This document shows positions 23,279 through 33,298 of a DNA stretch of 41,081 bases, piece by piece. This DNA is from Bacteroidales bacterium (GTDB lineage Bacteria > Bacteroidota > Bacteroidia > Bacteroidales > UBA932), in contig JAFUFS010000010.1 of NCBI GenBank assembly GCA_017469745.1, positions 1 to 41,081 on the forward strand, in the 5' to 3' direction. Below the pieces are notes generated by a model, which had not been told where the DNA came from, searched no databases, and saw nothing but the letters and a program-made list of their open reading frames with translations. Position 1 is the first letter of the stretch; each line of letters opens with the position of its first letter. The position numbers were made by a program, and so were the translations under genes.

Positions 23279-25282
23279 ATGAAAGCTGTTTTAAAGTGTT
23301 TTTCAATTGCCGTCGTGACGATGGCATTGGCATGTTCGTGCTCATCTGCAGAATCCGACAGAATGGTGAATGGTTTCCCAGAGCAACTAGTTTGTGTGTC
23401 AGCTGATAGTATTATCCCCCCTTCCACCTCTCCTGCCCCTTCAGCCCCCGGAGACTCTATCATGGCCTGGCAGTCTTCCGGGAGTGACCTCTGCAAATAT
23501 GTCTTCATTCAGTCATCCAGGATTGATGCAATACGTCGCTACAACCAGCGCCTCAATAAATGGGATGACGTTCAGTTGCCTGCGAATGTACCCGAAGGCC
23601 GGTTCCACAGTGCTTTCCCTAAAGGATCTGCGCACATAGTCCTGGTCGGAGACAGAGGCCCTTCGATGCTGCTTTATCACACGATCACAGGGACGTTAAC
23701 CCCTTATCCCTATCCGGAACTATCCGGCAGTCAAACGCTCTTGTACAGGGCTGTTTCTGACGGGAAACTGGTGGAATACGTCAATGATGGCTCCGAGGTG
23801 AAGGCTTTGACCTATGAATTCTCCAAGGTCCGAAGAGGCTTCAAGCCAGTCGACATGATTGTGATGATCCTCTATTTCATGGCCCTGGTGTTCATAGGCT
23901 TCTATTTCTCCAAGAGGCAGAAGAGCTCCGATGACTATTTCAAGGGCGGGCAGCGGATCCCTTGGTGGGCTGCCGGCCTGAGCCTGTTTGCAACAGCCCT
24001 CAGCGCGATCACCTTCATGTCCATCCCGGCGAAGGCCTATGCCACTGACTGGAGCTACATGCTTTTCAATGCCGGAATCGTACTGGTCTGTCCCTTGATA
24101 ATCTTCCTTTTCATACCCTTTTTCAGGAAGCTTAACATCTCCACCGCCTACGAATATCTTGAAGTCCGGTTCAACAAGGCTACCCGCATAATCTGTTCGA
24201 TAGCATTCATCGTCTATCAGGTCGGCAGGATGGGAGTCGTGCTTTACCTGCCTTCGATTGCCATTCACATTGTGACCGGCATGAACATCTTCCTTTGCAT
24301 TGCGCTGATGGGTGTGTTCAGCATCATCTACACCAGGATGGGGGGAATCGAGGCCGTAGTCTGGACCGATGCCCTTCAGACAGTGATCCTCCTGGGAGGT
24401 GCCCTGTTCTGCATCTTCCACATTATCCACACCAGCGGGCTTGGCTTCTCCGGAGCAATCGCCACAGCCGCTGACAGCGGCAAGTTCTTCCTAGGGAGCA
24501 CCAAATTCGACCTGACTAATGCCTCGATGTGGACGGTGCTGATTGCAACGGTCTTCACTAACATCACCACCTACGGCACCGACCAGAGCATGGTGCAGAG
24601 GTATCTGTCTACCAATTCTGAGAAAGCCGCCAAGAGGAGCGTCCTGACGAATGCAGTGATCACGATTCCGGCGACTCTGATTTTCTTCACGATCGGTACC
24701 CTGCTCTTCGTCTTGTACAAGACCAGTCCGGCCCAGCTCAGCGTCACGATGGACAGCACTGACGCCATCTTCCCGTGGTACATCTACAGCAGCCTGCCCG
24801 TCGGACTCACTGGTCTGCTGATTTCCGGAATATTCGCTGCTGCCATGTCTACCCTTAGCGGAAGCATGAATTCTGCCGCTACAGCCTATGTGGTGGACAT
24901 CCGTCCCAATCTCATTGGAAAAGTCGAGACAGACAAGACCAGGGAGCTGGGAGTCGCCAAGACCGCCACCCTTGTGATCGGAGTCCTTTCGCTCCTTTTC
25001 GCCTGCATGATGGCCACATGGAGCATTGACTCCCTTTGGGATGAGTTCAACAAGATCCTCGGTCTTGTGCTCGGCAGCATGGGAGGCCTTTTCTTCCTCG
25101 GTATGGTGACCAAGCGGGCAAATGCAACGGGAGCCCTGATCGGTATGGCCGTCAGCGTGCTGGTCCAGTTCATCGTGGCCAAGTACACCCCTGTCTACCT
25201 GCTGCTCTACACGACTGTGGGCTTCATTACCTGCTTCATAGTAGGCTATCTTGCCAGCCTTATGTTTCCCACCAGGGAATAG
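23279..25282 (+). CDS. SSS symporter with kelch-like extracytoplasmic N-terminal domain
   Basis: 667 aa. A signal-like N-terminus with a possible lipobox (ALAC) is followed by about 165 residues with at least one kelch-type blade (YNQRLNKWDDVQLP...GRFHSAF...HIVLVG). From about residue 193 there is a complete SSS transporter of about 13 helices, with GGIEAVVWTDALQ and a NSAATAYVVD segment. SSS proteins have their N-terminus outside, so the head would face the periplasm. In other bacteria full six-bladed NanM-type sialic-acid mutarotase domains are fused to such symporters; this head seems too short for that, so it may be a remnant or a binding module. First gene of the plus-strand nonulosonate operon, 33 bases before the lyase gene. 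Likely cargo is a sialic-acid-type sugar. Confidence 0.9.
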   Translation: MKAVLKCFSIAVVTMALACSCSSAESDRMVNGFPEQLVCVSADSIIPPSTSPAPSAPGDSIMAWQSSGSDLCKYVFIQSSRIDAIRRYNQRLNKWDDVQLPANVPEGRFHSAFPKGSAHIVLVGDRGPSMLLYHTITGTLTPYPYPELSGSQTLLYRAVSDGKLVEYVNDGSEVKALTYEFSKVRRGFKPVDMIVMILYFMALVFIGFYFSKRQKSSDDYFKGGQRIPWWAAGLSLFATALSAITFMSIPAKAYATDWSYMLFNAGIVLVCPLIIFLFIPFFRKLNISTAYEYLEVRFNKATRIICSIAFIVYQVGRMGVVLYLPSIAIHIVTGMNIFLCIALMGVFSIIYTRMGGIEAVVWTDALQTVILLGGALFCIFHIIHTSGLGFSGAIATAADSGKFFLGSTKFDLTNASMWTVLIATVFTNITTYGTDQSMVQRYLSTNSEKAAKRSVLTNAVITIPATLIFFTIGTLLFVLYKTSPAQLSVTMDSTDAIFPWYIYSSLPVGLTGLLISGIFAAAMSTLSGSMNSAATAYVVDIRPNLIGKVETDKTRELGVAKTATLVIGVLSLLFACMMATWSIDSLWDEFNKILGLVLGSMGGLFFLGMVTKRANATGALIGMAVSVLVQFIVAKYTPVYLLLYTTVGFITCFIVGYLASLMFPTRE

Positions 25283-25315
25283 AAAGGAATAATTGTAACA
25301 TTAACATATATTACC

Positions 25316-26233
25316 ATGAGTAAAAACTATTTTCTGAATGGACTGATTGCCGCCCCCTTCACCCCGATGAACGAGGACGGAAGTGTAAATCTTCCCAAAA
25401 TCGCTGAATATGCTGAAAAGATCGCCGGTTTCGGATGCGTCACTGGAGTGTACATCTGCGGTTCTACAGGTGAATATGCTTCCACCACGGTTGAAGAAAG
25501 GAAGGCGGTCGCAGAAGCCTGGGTTGCCGGTGCAGCAGGCCGCTTCAAAGTTGTGGTCCACGTAGGAAGCAACTGTGCAAAGGACAGTGTAGAGCTTTCC
25601 GCTCATGCGGCTGCAGCTGGAGCTGATGCCATTGCATCAATTGCTCCCAATTATTTCCGTCCTGCTTCCGTGCATGACCTGGTGATGTTCCTCAAGCCGA
25701 TTGCAGCGGCAGCTCCTAACCTGCCGTTCTATTTCTACAACTTCCCGGGAATGTCCGGAGTCAAGCTGCCCGTGGATGAATTCCTGGTGGAAGGAAAGAA
25801 AGAGATGCCCAATCTTTCAGGTGTCAAGTTCACTCACAACGACTTCTTCGAGATGCAGAAGATCGTCAACCTTTGTGACGGTGAGTTCAACATCCTGAAC
25901 GGCTATGACGAAATGCTCATCGCAGGTCTTATCTGCGGAGCCCAGGGCGCAGTGGGAAGTACCTACAACTATGTTCCCAGGATCTACCAGAATGTTATCG
26001 ACGCTCTTAAGGCCGGTGATCTCGCCGAGGCCAGGAAGTGGCAGTACGAGGCAGTCAAGATCGTGGATGTGCTTATCGCCCATGGCGGAGGAGTCAGGGC
26101 AGGAAAGGCTTTCATGAAACTCGCAGGCGTAGATTGCGGACAGTGCCGTTATCCGGTTGCACCTGTCTCGGACGAAGAACTTGCCAGCATGGAAGCTGAT
26201 CTAAGGAAGACCCTCTTCTTCGACTATATCTAA
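25316..26233 (+). CDS. nanA: N-acetylneuraminate lyase-like aldolase (DHDPS/NAL family)
   Basis: 305-aa (beta/alpha)8 aldolase. It has the pyruvate-binding GSTGEYAS (about 49-56), the catalytic Tyr141 in FYFYNFPG and the Schiff-base Lys171 in LSGVKFTHND. The K-F-T followed by N-D-F/L resembles sialic-acid lyases (eukaryotic NPL and Bacteroides NanL) rather than dihydrodipicolinate synthase. It cleaves Neu5Ac to pyruvate and ManNAc; NAL enzymes also accept KDN, giving D-mannose. It sits between the symporter and SusC, with sialidases downstream, which supports a catabolic role in the cytoplasm. No NanE, epimerase or kinase for ManNAc is in the window. Confidence 0.85.
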   Translation: MSKNYFLNGLIAAPFTPMNEDGSVNLPKIAEYAEKIAGFGCVTGVYICGSTGEYASTTVEERKAVAEAWVAGAAGRFKVVVHVGSNCAKDSVELSAHAAAAGADAIASIAPNYFRPASVHDLVMFLKPIAAAAPNLPFYFYNFPGMSGVKLPVDEFLVEGKKEMPNLSGVKFTHNDFFEMQKIVNLCDGEFNILNGYDEMLIAGLICGAQGAVGSTYNYVPRIYQNVIDALKAGDLAEARKWQYEAVKIVDVLIAHGGGVRAGKAFMKLAGVDCGQCRYPVAPVSDEELASMEADLRKTLFFDYI

Positions 26234-26271
26234 TTGTTAACCGACAGACTCAACAATCAAACCCCATAATT

Positions 26272-29200
26272 ATGAAATTATTTAAACATCTGGCTGCGTT
26301 TGCCGTGGTGATTCTGCTTCCGTTCAGCGTCATCGCCCAGACGCGAGGTATTACCGGCAAAGTGTCGGATGGTACCGGAGCGCCTCTACGGGGTGTCATC
26401 GTCTATGTTCAAGGCAGTACCGAGAACACCATGACCGGTGACAATGGAGCCTTCTCCATCAATGCCCGTCAGGGCCAGACCCTTGTCTTCTCCCTCATCG
26501 GTTACACGGATGAAACCGTGGTTGTCGGTGAGAGGAATGTTATCAACGTAGTTCTCCAGACTGACAAGGATTTCTTCCTGGACGAGACGGTGGTAGTAGG
26601 TTACGGTTCCCAGACAAAACGTACGATCACCCAGGCTATTACCAAGGTCAAGGGTGAGGAGATGGAAAATATTCCGGTAGCTTCAGTAGGAGATGCGCTC
26701 AAGGGAAAGGTTGCAGGAGCCCGCATTTACACTACGGACTTTACCCCGGGATCGGATCCGACCATCCTTATCCGTGGAGGTTCTTCGATCAACGGTACCC
26801 AGACCCCTCTCGTCCTGATTGACGGTATCGAACGTTCTCTTGCAGCCATCAATCCTGCGGACATCGAGTCAATAGAAATCCTCAAGGACGCGGCCTCCTC
26901 AGCGATCTACGGTTCTCGTGCTTCCAACGGTGTTGTCCTCGTGACGACCAAGAGCGGAACTAAAGGCAGGGCTCCAAGGATTACTTTTGACGCTACCTTG
27001 GCCTATCAGGAGCCCGAATCGATGCTGCAGTACCTGGGATCGGAGGAGTTCCTTACTCTCCAGCGTACCCGCTACAACCATGTTCTCAACAATTCCGGCC
27101 AGGCTCACCTTACTGCCGACAACTATGCGTTCTCGGTTGGGAATTCAAAGGCGAGTCAGTATTCAACTCGTTACCTGGAGGCAGGAGAGTCGATTCCGGC
27201 CGGTTATAAGTCCATGAAAGATCCTCTTGATCCGAGCAAGACCATAATATTCCAGGACAATAACTGGATCAAGGAGAGTTTTGCACCTGCATGGTGGCAG
27301 AACTACTATGTTTCTGTCGACGGCGGAACAGACAATGTCAACTACATGGCATCCATCGGCTACACTGATGATGAAGGAGTGGTTGCCGGCACCGATTATG
27401 ACAGGGTCAGCGCCCGCACCAATTTGGACGTGAAGATCACGAAGAACCTGAAGTTCAAGGGAGGACTTGATTACCAGCAGACAAACACCAACCTGATCGA
27501 CAACCAGTACAATGTCATCTCCAGAGGTCTGCTCACGCCTCCGACACAGAAGTTCTACTATGACTATGGTGAGAATGAAGGTCTTCCTACCAAGAGCTAC
27601 AACGCTTCTTCCTACAGCCCCTTGTTCTACGAGTACTATGTGGACAACAACCAGAAGCGTCATCGTTTCGGTGTTAACGGCCAGATCGAGTGGGACATCC
27701 TCCCCGGTCTGAAAGCTGTTGCCCAGGCCTCTTCCTTCTTTGACGTAAGGACTACCGAGTACTTCTACGGCAAGACTACCTACAATGGAAACCGCCCGGC
27801 CAACACTTCCACTGCGACATGGCAGAGAGACAAACTCGAGGCTTATCTGAATTATACCAAATCTTTTGCAAGGCATTCGGTTTCTGTCATGGCAGGATAC
27901 TCCTACCAGAAGTACAATTATTTCACTTCCACTGCTGCAGTCCAAGGTGCTGCCACGGATGTTATTCACACTCTTAATGCAGGTTCCACCTACACCAATG
28001 CCACATCTTCAAAGGAAAAAGAAGTAGGAATAGGTTACTTCGGACGTCTTAACTACGACTTTGCCAAGAAGTACCTGCTTACCTTGACGTTCCGTTATGA
28101 TGGATCTTCCCGCTTCCTTGAAGGTTCCCAATGGGGTTTCTTCCCTGGAGCTTCAGCAGGTTGGGTGATCACCGAAGAGCCTTGGTTCAAGATCAGGAAT
28201 TTGAATAACCTCAAGCTTCGCGCATCTTATGGTAAGACCGGTAACAACTATGTCGGTTATTATGATGCCGTCGGACAGTTCGGACTGACGACCAACTACA
28301 ACGGCAATGCTGCCATCACCACCTCAGCGATGCCGAATTCCAACCTGACTTGGGAGAACACGACCCAGCTCGACCTTGGTTTCGACCTTGGTCTCTTCGA
28401 GAACAGGATCACTGCGGGCTTCGACTGGTACGACAAGCTTACGGACAACCTGATCTTCTCCAAGACACTTCCGAACACATCAGGTTACGGTTCCGTAAAG
28501 ACAAATATCGGACAGGTACGTTACTATGGTATTGATTTCGAACTCAACACCCGCAACATTGTCCGCAGCAACTTCACTTGGACGACCAAGTTCGTCTGGA
28601 GCTGGAACGACAACGTTGTCGTAAGCCTTCCTGACAATGGACTGCCGAACAACGCAATCGGCGCCAAAGTCGTTAAGATGGCTGATGGAACCACTCAGTA
28701 CATAGGCGGTACCCAGGAGGGAATGAGGCTGGGTAACTTCTACGGCTACGAGGTTGACCACCTCATCAAGACTCAGGCCCAGGCCGATGCTGCTCCTTAT
28801 CATTCGAATTCCAGAGGATATGACTATGTCAACAGCTGGTGGGCTGTCAACACAGGAAACTTCAATGCTGACAAGAATGCTTCCGTCGGTAAGGTTACCA
28901 TCGGTGACTGGTGCTACAAGGATTACAACGGTGACGGAATTGTCAACAGTACAGATGCCTGCTTCCTCAGGGGCAACATCCTTCCTAAACACACCGGCGG
29001 TATGGGCAATACCTTCACTTTCAAGAATTGGGTATTCGACATCTACTTCGACTGGGCCCTCGGCTATCAGACCTACAACGGTCTTGAGGCGCAGATCCTG
29101 AAGAACATCTTCGCAGGAAACGCCAACCTGACCAACTGGGTCTACAAGTGCTGGGATCCGGAGACCAATCCTGACAGCGAATTCATGATGTACAAGGGAT

Positions 29201-29490
29201 GTGATGCTGACGACCTCAACAAGAACGTTCAGGTCAACCAGTACTTCGTCCAGCACAATGATTACCTCTGCCTTCGCGACGTCAGTCTCTCTTACAACTT
29301 GAACACACCATGGCTCAAGAGGGCGAACATCCAGAACATTCTCCTCTCTGTTTCCGGCCATAACCTCAAGTACTTCTCCGAAATCAAAGGCATCAATCCG
29401 GAGCTTGGTTCCAGCAACACTTACGGAACCGGATTCGCGACATATCCTGCGATCAGGAAGATATCTTTCGGTGCTAAGATTACCTTTTAA
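26272..29490 (+). CDS. SusC-family TonB-dependent outer-membrane transporter
   Basis: 1072 aa. A signal peptide (ending V-I-A-Q near 23) is followed by a CarboxypepD_reg-like domain (about 24-100), a TonB-box-like stretch (DETVVVGYG), a plug domain with ILIRGGSS and LVLIDGIE, the SusC-signature IEILKDAASSAIYGSRASNGVVLVTTK, and a large beta-barrel ending in an aromatic-rich ISFGAKITF strand. It imports oligosaccharide or sialylated ligand across the outer membrane together with the SusD lipoprotein encoded 12 bases downstream. It follows the lyase gene by 38 bases. The pair marks the locus as a polysaccharide-utilisation-type locus. Confidence 0.97.
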   Translation: MKLFKHLAAFAVVILLPFSVIAQTRGITGKVSDGTGAPLRGVIVYVQGSTENTMTGDNGAFSINARQGQTLVFSLIGYTDETVVVGERNVINVVLQTDKDFFLDETVVVGYGSQTKRTITQAITKVKGEEMENIPVASVGDALKGKVAGARIYTTDFTPGSDPTILIRGGSSINGTQTPLVLIDGIERSLAAINPADIESIEILKDAASSAIYGSRASNGVVLVTTKSGTKGRAPRITFDATLAYQEPESMLQYLGSEEFLTLQRTRYNHVLNNSGQAHLTADNYAFSVGNSKASQYSTRYLEAGESIPAGYKSMKDPLDPSKTIIFQDNNWIKESFAPAWWQNYYVSVDGGTDNVNYMASIGYTDDEGVVAGTDYDRVSARTNLDVKITKNLKFKGGLDYQQTNTNLIDNQYNVISRGLLTPPTQKFYYDYGENEGLPTKSYNASSYSPLFYEYYVDNNQKRHRFGVNGQIEWDILPGLKAVAQASSFFDVRTTEYFYGKTTYNGNRPANTSTATWQRDKLEAYLNYTKSFARHSVSVMAGYSYQKYNYFTSTAAVQGAATDVIHTLNAGSTYTNATSSKEKEVGIGYFGRLNYDFAKKYLLTLTFRYDGSSRFLEGSQWGFFPGASAGWVITEEPWFKIRNLNNLKLRASYGKTGNNYVGYYDAVGQFGLTTNYNGNAAITTSAMPNSNLTWENTTQLDLGFDLGLFENRITAGFDWYDKLTDNLIFSKTLPNTSGYGSVKTNIGQVRYYGIDFELNTRNIVRSNFTWTTKFVWSWNDNVVVSLPDNGLPNNAIGAKVVKMADGTTQYIGGTQEGMRLGNFYGYEVDHLIKTQAQADAAPYHSNSRGYDYVNSWWAVNTGNFNADKNASVGKVTIGDWCYKDYNGDGIVNSTDACFLRGNILPKHTGGMGNTFTFKNWVFDIYFDWALGYQTYNGLEAQILKNIFAGNANLTNWVYKCWDPETNPDSEFMMYKGCDADDLNKNVQVNQYFVQHNDYLCLRDVSLSYNLNTPWLKRANIQNILLSVSGHNLKYFSEIKGINPELGSSNTYGTGFATYPAIRKISFGAKITF

Positions 29491-29502
29491 ATGATTGGCG
29501 AT

Positions 29503-30969
29503 ATGAAAAAGATAGCATACATCCTTACCGTTTTCGCTGTCGGGCTTTCCCTGACCGGTTGCCATGGTGATCTGAACGTCATCCAGCCCAGTCAGTACAC
29601 GTCATTGAATGTCTGGCAGGAATCTACTATGATGAGTGAAATCTATGGTGCCTACACGAGGTTCCGTTCCGCTACTGCAAGCAACATGGCTATGTGGGCG
29701 GAATACCGCTCAGGTCTTTACGACCAGGGACTGATCGATGACACCAGCATCATGCACTACAAGGACAACATCATCATGAAGAGCAACACAGGAACCAACT
29801 GGGCTGACCTTTATGCAGTGATCAATCTTGTGAACCTGGCCATCAACCACGCGGAGAAGATAGAATTCACCAATGTCACGACCAAGAACACCGTTCTGGC
29901 CAATGCGTATTATCTCCGTGCCTGGTGTTACTTCATAATTGCCCGTTCCTGGGGAGACGCTCCTCTTCTGACCGAGGGCTTCGAGTCCGACGATCCTGAG
30001 AAGATGTTCCCTAGCAGAACTCCAGTCGCCCAGATCTATTCCCAGATCGAGTCCGACCTTACCGCCGCAGCGTCCGTGGTGTCAGGTGCCACTGTCAACC
30101 ACTATACGACCAACAAGGAGGCCATTGCAATGCTTACTGCAGACTTTGACCTCTGGATGGCCGGCCGTGAGGGCAAGAGTGAGTACTATGCCAAGGCTGA
30201 GAGTGCCCTGAACGCTGTCCTTAACAGCTCCACTTATAAGCTTCAGGCAGACTTCGCCAAGGTTTTCGGAGTTGCCAATGAGAACAATTCCGAGATCATC
30301 TCTTCCCTGAACTACAACCAGCTTGAGTTCACAGGAGGTGCTCCGAGCCTGTACCTCTGTGTCTATCAGTACGTGACGGATCTCTCCAAGATCGAGAATC
30401 CTATCCAGGTTGGTTCACACAACCAGTACGTTACGCCTACTAAGGAATATGAAGCTTTCCTGAAGAGTGTCCCCGAAGGAGTCGAGAAGGATGCCCGTCT
30501 CAATGTCACATTCAAGGAATTCGACGACACCGACATTTATTGGAGGTGGTTTGCCAAGTTCTCAGGGACATGGGCGAATGACACCCGCACGTTTGATTCC
30601 GACATGATCCTGTACCGTGTCGCCGAGGCTTATCTGATGATGGCTGAAGCAAAGAACGGCCAGGGGCAGCAGGCTGCTGCGGTCGGTTACATAAACCAGC
30701 TGGTTAAACGTGCCTACGGAAAGGACAATACCTATCCTACCACTCTGACAAAGGATCAGGTCACGGATGTGATCATCGACGAGTACCTCAAGGAGTTCGC
30801 GTGCGAGAACAAGAGTTTCTTCACCATCGTACGCAACGGAAAGGCATTCACCCGTATCTGGTCGCTTGTCGGAAGGAGCGGAGAGCAGAACATCCTCTAC
30901 ATCCCTGTGGCGGACGCCTGCATGAACACCAATCCCAACATCACCCAGACACCTGGTCTTGACAAATAA
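29503..30969 (+). CDS. SusD/RagB-family surface glycan-binding lipoprotein
   Basis: 488 aa from the ATG at 29503. A start at 29491 would place four polar residues before the signal. Lipobox SLTGC, then TPR-like helices typical of SusD (ANAYYLRAWCYFIIARSWGDAPL) and a C-terminal region with AEAYLMMAEAKN and a final Y-I-P-V-A-type segment. It caps the SusC barrel and captures substrate at the cell surface. Its 3' end is followed after 13 bases by the sialidase gene, so binding and cleavage are co-expressed. Confidence 0.96.
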   Translation: MKKIAYILTVFAVGLSLTGCHGDLNVIQPSQYTSLNVWQESTMMSEIYGAYTRFRSATASNMAMWAEYRSGLYDQGLIDDTSIMHYKDNIIMKSNTGTNWADLYAVINLVNLAINHAEKIEFTNVTTKNTVLANAYYLRAWCYFIIARSWGDAPLLTEGFESDDPEKMFPSRTPVAQIYSQIESDLTAAASVVSGATVNHYTTNKEAIAMLTADFDLWMAGREGKSEYYAKAESALNAVLNSSTYKLQADFAKVFGVANENNSEIISSLNYNQLEFTGGAPSLYLCVYQYVTDLSKIENPIQVGSHNQYVTPTKEYEAFLKSVPEGVEKDARLNVTFKEFDDTDIYWRWFAKFSGTWANDTRTFDSDMILYRVAEAYLMMAEAKNGQGQQAAAVGYINQLVKRAYGKDNTYPTTLTKDQVTDVIIDEYLKEFACENKSFFTIVRNGKAFTRIWSLVGRSGEQNILYIPVADACMNTNPNITQTPGLDK

Positions 30970-30982
30970 TCATTGTTTTCTC

Positions 30983-32623
30983 ATGAGAAAGTTATTGACA
31001 TTCGCCCTGATTCTCTCCCTTGGGGCAGGTTGCGTGCGGGAGAGCAAGACGTTGACTTCGACAGTCAATGTGCCCAATGTCCCTGTCCTTGCCCTTAAGG
31101 ACATGAACAGGATAGCCTCGGTTGAAATCGCAGCTCCCGAAGGGTTTCAATATTCCCTGAAAGCCGTGGAAGTGAATCTCGCTGCTACCGCGGGGTTGGG
31201 AGATGTGCGAAAGGTGGCTGTCCTCTTAGGAGACGAGACCATTGTGGAGGCGGATCTGATAACCGACGCTCATGAGAAGACTGTCAAACTTGCTTTAGCG
31301 GTTCCGGTTGAAGGGCCGGTGGCTGATCTTGCCATCGGCCTCGGGACTGCTGACAAGGTGGATCTCGACAACAAGATCGCCCTTAAGGGTATCAAACTGA
31401 TAACGTCTGACGGGAAGGTGCTTCCGGACTGCTCCGGAGCTCCTGTCCTGAGGACTGCAATTGCTCTCCGTCAAAGGTACCAGGACGGTGTCGACAACTG
31501 CCGTATCCCTGGCCTCGCCATAACGCCCAAAGGAACGATCCTGGCAATCTATGATGCACGCCGTGACCGTGACCGCGACCTCCAGGGTGACATCGACATC
31601 TGCTATAACCGCAGCACAGACGGTGGAAAGACCTGGTCAGAGATGATGGTGGCTATGGACATGGGAGAGTGGGGAGGACTGCCTCAGAAATACAACGGAG
31701 TGAGCGATCCCTGCATCCTGGTCGATGAGAACACAGGTGACATCTACATCGCTGCATGCTGGATGCATGGAGTGATTGATGAGAAAACAGGGAAATGGAT
31801 CGAGGGGCTGACCGAAGAGTCGACGGCCTGGAATCACCAGTGGAGGACTAACGGAACCCATCCGGGTTACGATGTGAAGCAGAGTTCCCAGTGGATGGTA
31901 GTGAAGAGTACGGACGACGGCCTGACCTGGAGCGAGCCCATGAATTATACCCGTCAGGTCAAGCCTGAAAAGTATTGCCTCACTATCAACGGCCCCGGAG
32001 CCGGGATCACCCTGGAGGACGGGACCTTGGTTTTCCCTGCCCAGGGCAGGCGCGAGGATGCCAGCGCATTTTCCACTCTTATTACCAGCAGGGACGGCGG
32101 AAAGACCTGGCAGTCAGGCAAGCCCGCCTTTGCCGATCCGGCCGTGCATTCCAATGAGAGCATGTGCGTCCAGCTTTCTGACGGATCCATAATGCTGAAC
32201 ATGCGTTCGAGCAAGAACCGTGGGAACCACGAGGAAAACGGCCGTTTGGTCGCTGTCACAAGGGATCTCGGACAGACCTGGGAGGTTCATCCCACTTCTG
32301 GCCATGTCCTGACCGAACCGACCTGCCAGGCTTCAATCTTGAAGCATATGTACAAAATGGCTGATGGCAGTGAGAAAGAACTGCTGTTCTTCTTCAACCC
32401 TAACGATCCTGACAAGAGGGTCCATCATTCGATCAGATGCAGTCTTGACGAGGGTATGACCTGGCCGGCGGTGCTTGAAGTCGACGAAGGACAGGGGGCA
32501 GGCTATTCCTGCATGATCTCAGTGGACAACGAGAACATCGGCGTGATCTACGAGGGCAGCGGTGCCAACCTTGTGTACCAGCAGATCAGGATCGGTGACG
32601 TAATTGACTTGAATAAACTTTAG
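30983..32623 (+). CDS. Sialidase (GH33), lipoprotein
   Basis: 546 aa from the ATG at 30983; a TTG at 30959 inside the SusD gene is rejected. Lipobox L-G-A-G-C (Cys17). An N-terminal beta-sandwich (about 30-145) is of the sialidase-associated type. The six-bladed propeller has the Arg-Ile-Pro motif (Arg174), Asp191 in IYDARRD, four Asp boxes (STDGGKTW, STDDGLTW, SRDGGKTW, SLDEGMTW), a likely Glu392 partner and Tyr509 in GAGYSCM as nucleophile. All expected GH33 parts are therefore present. It releases terminal alpha-linked sialic acid (or KDN) at the cell surface. It overlaps nothing but is only four bases from the isomerase gene. Confidence 0.92.
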   Translation: MRKLLTFALILSLGAGCVRESKTLTSTVNVPNVPVLALKDMNRIASVEIAAPEGFQYSLKAVEVNLAATAGLGDVRKVAVLLGDETIVEADLITDAHEKTVKLALAVPVEGPVADLAIGLGTADKVDLDNKIALKGIKLITSDGKVLPDCSGAPVLRTAIALRQRYQDGVDNCRIPGLAITPKGTILAIYDARRDRDRDLQGDIDICYNRSTDGGKTWSEMMVAMDMGEWGGLPQKYNGVSDPCILVDENTGDIYIAACWMHGVIDEKTGKWIEGLTEESTAWNHQWRTNGTHPGYDVKQSSQWMVVKSTDDGLTWSEPMNYTRQVKPEKYCLTINGPGAGITLEDGTLVFPAQGRREDASAFSTLITSRDGGKTWQSGKPAFADPAVHSNESMCVQLSDGSIMLNMRSSKNRGNHEENGRLVAVTRDLGQTWEVHPTSGHVLTEPTCQASILKHMYKMADGSEKELLFFFNPNDPDKRVHHSIRCSLDEGMTWPAVLEVDEGQGAGYSCMISVDNENIGVIYEGSGANLVYQQIRIGDVIDLNKL

Positions 32624-32627
32624 GACA

Positions 32628-33293
32628 ATGAAAAGAAGTGAAGTAAACGCCTACATCCGCTACAACATGGAGTTGATGGAGAAGCATCGTTTCATGCTTC
32701 CCGAATGGGCTTTTTTCAAACCCGAGGACTGGAAGGCAGTGGCCGGAAGCTGCTCGGAAATATTCGAGAACGGAATCGGATGGGACATAACCGATTTCGG
32801 CTGGGGGGACTTTGAGAAGATTGGCCTCAGCCTGATAACCCTGCGCAATGGAAACATCGCAAAGCCGGGTGGGAAAGTGTATTGCGAGAAGATCATGGTT
32901 GTCCGTGACGGCCAGGTGACTCCCGAGCATTACCATGTCCTCAAGACAGAAGACATCATCAATCGTGGCGGTGGACTCCTCTGCATGAAACTCTGGAATG
33001 CAACTGAGGATAGCAAACTCGATTCAACCGATGTCCATGTCCAGGTTGACGGTATGTCAAAAGTATTCAAGGCTGGTGAGACCATCAAGCTTAAGCCTGG
33101 CCAGAGCGTTTGTTACACACCTTACCTCTACCATACTTTCTGGGCCGAGGGTGGTGACGCTCTTGTCGGAGAGGTTTCGTTCGTCAACGACGACAAGACA
33201 GACAACTATTTCCTTATTCCTAAAGGCCGTTTCTCCAACATCGAGGAGGACGAACCTATCGAGCACTATCTCTGCAACGAGTATCCTTTCTGA
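32628..33293 (+). CDS. D-lyxose/D-mannose isomerase-like cupin
   Basis: 221 aa. The N-terminus (MKRSEVNAYI, then LPEWAFFKPEDW) and the motif EHYHVLKTEDIINRGGG carry the signature of the D-lyxose ketol-isomerase family. Metal ligands are probably His101, His103, Glu108 and His169 (PYLYH). Characterised members interconvert D-lyxose/D-xylulose and D-mannose/D-fructose. It has no signal peptide, so it acts in the cytoplasm, unlike most neighbours. Position: four bases after the sialidase and five before the metallophosphoesterase gene. Its presence, with no ManNAc epimerase, suggests that the lyase product is a plain hexose such as mannose; this is inference. Confidence 0.88.
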   Translation: MKRSEVNAYIRYNMELMEKHRFMLPEWAFFKPEDWKAVAGSCSEIFENGIGWDITDFGWGDFEKIGLSLITLRNGNIAKPGGKVYCEKIMVVRDGQVTPEHYHVLKTEDIINRGGGLLCMKLWNATEDSKLDSTDVHVQVDGMSKVFKAGETIKLKPGQSVCYTPYLYHTFWAEGGDALVGEVSFVNDDKTDNYFLIPKGRFSNIEEDEPIEHYLCNEYPF

Positions 33294-33298
33294 TCTTT

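Noticed and set aside
25316..26233. Dihydrodipicolinate synthase as the identity of the aldolase
   Set aside because: The Schiff-base region G-V-K-F-T-x-N-D and the sialidase/SusCD context fit sialic-acid lyases better.
28480..29565. 361-codon minus-strand ORF opposite susC
   Set aside because: Antisense shadow of the SusC barrel; no recognisable domain or promoter.
30959..30982. TTG start for the GH33 sialidase inside susD
   Set aside because: Adds polar residues before the lipoprotein signal; the ATG at 30983 fits better.
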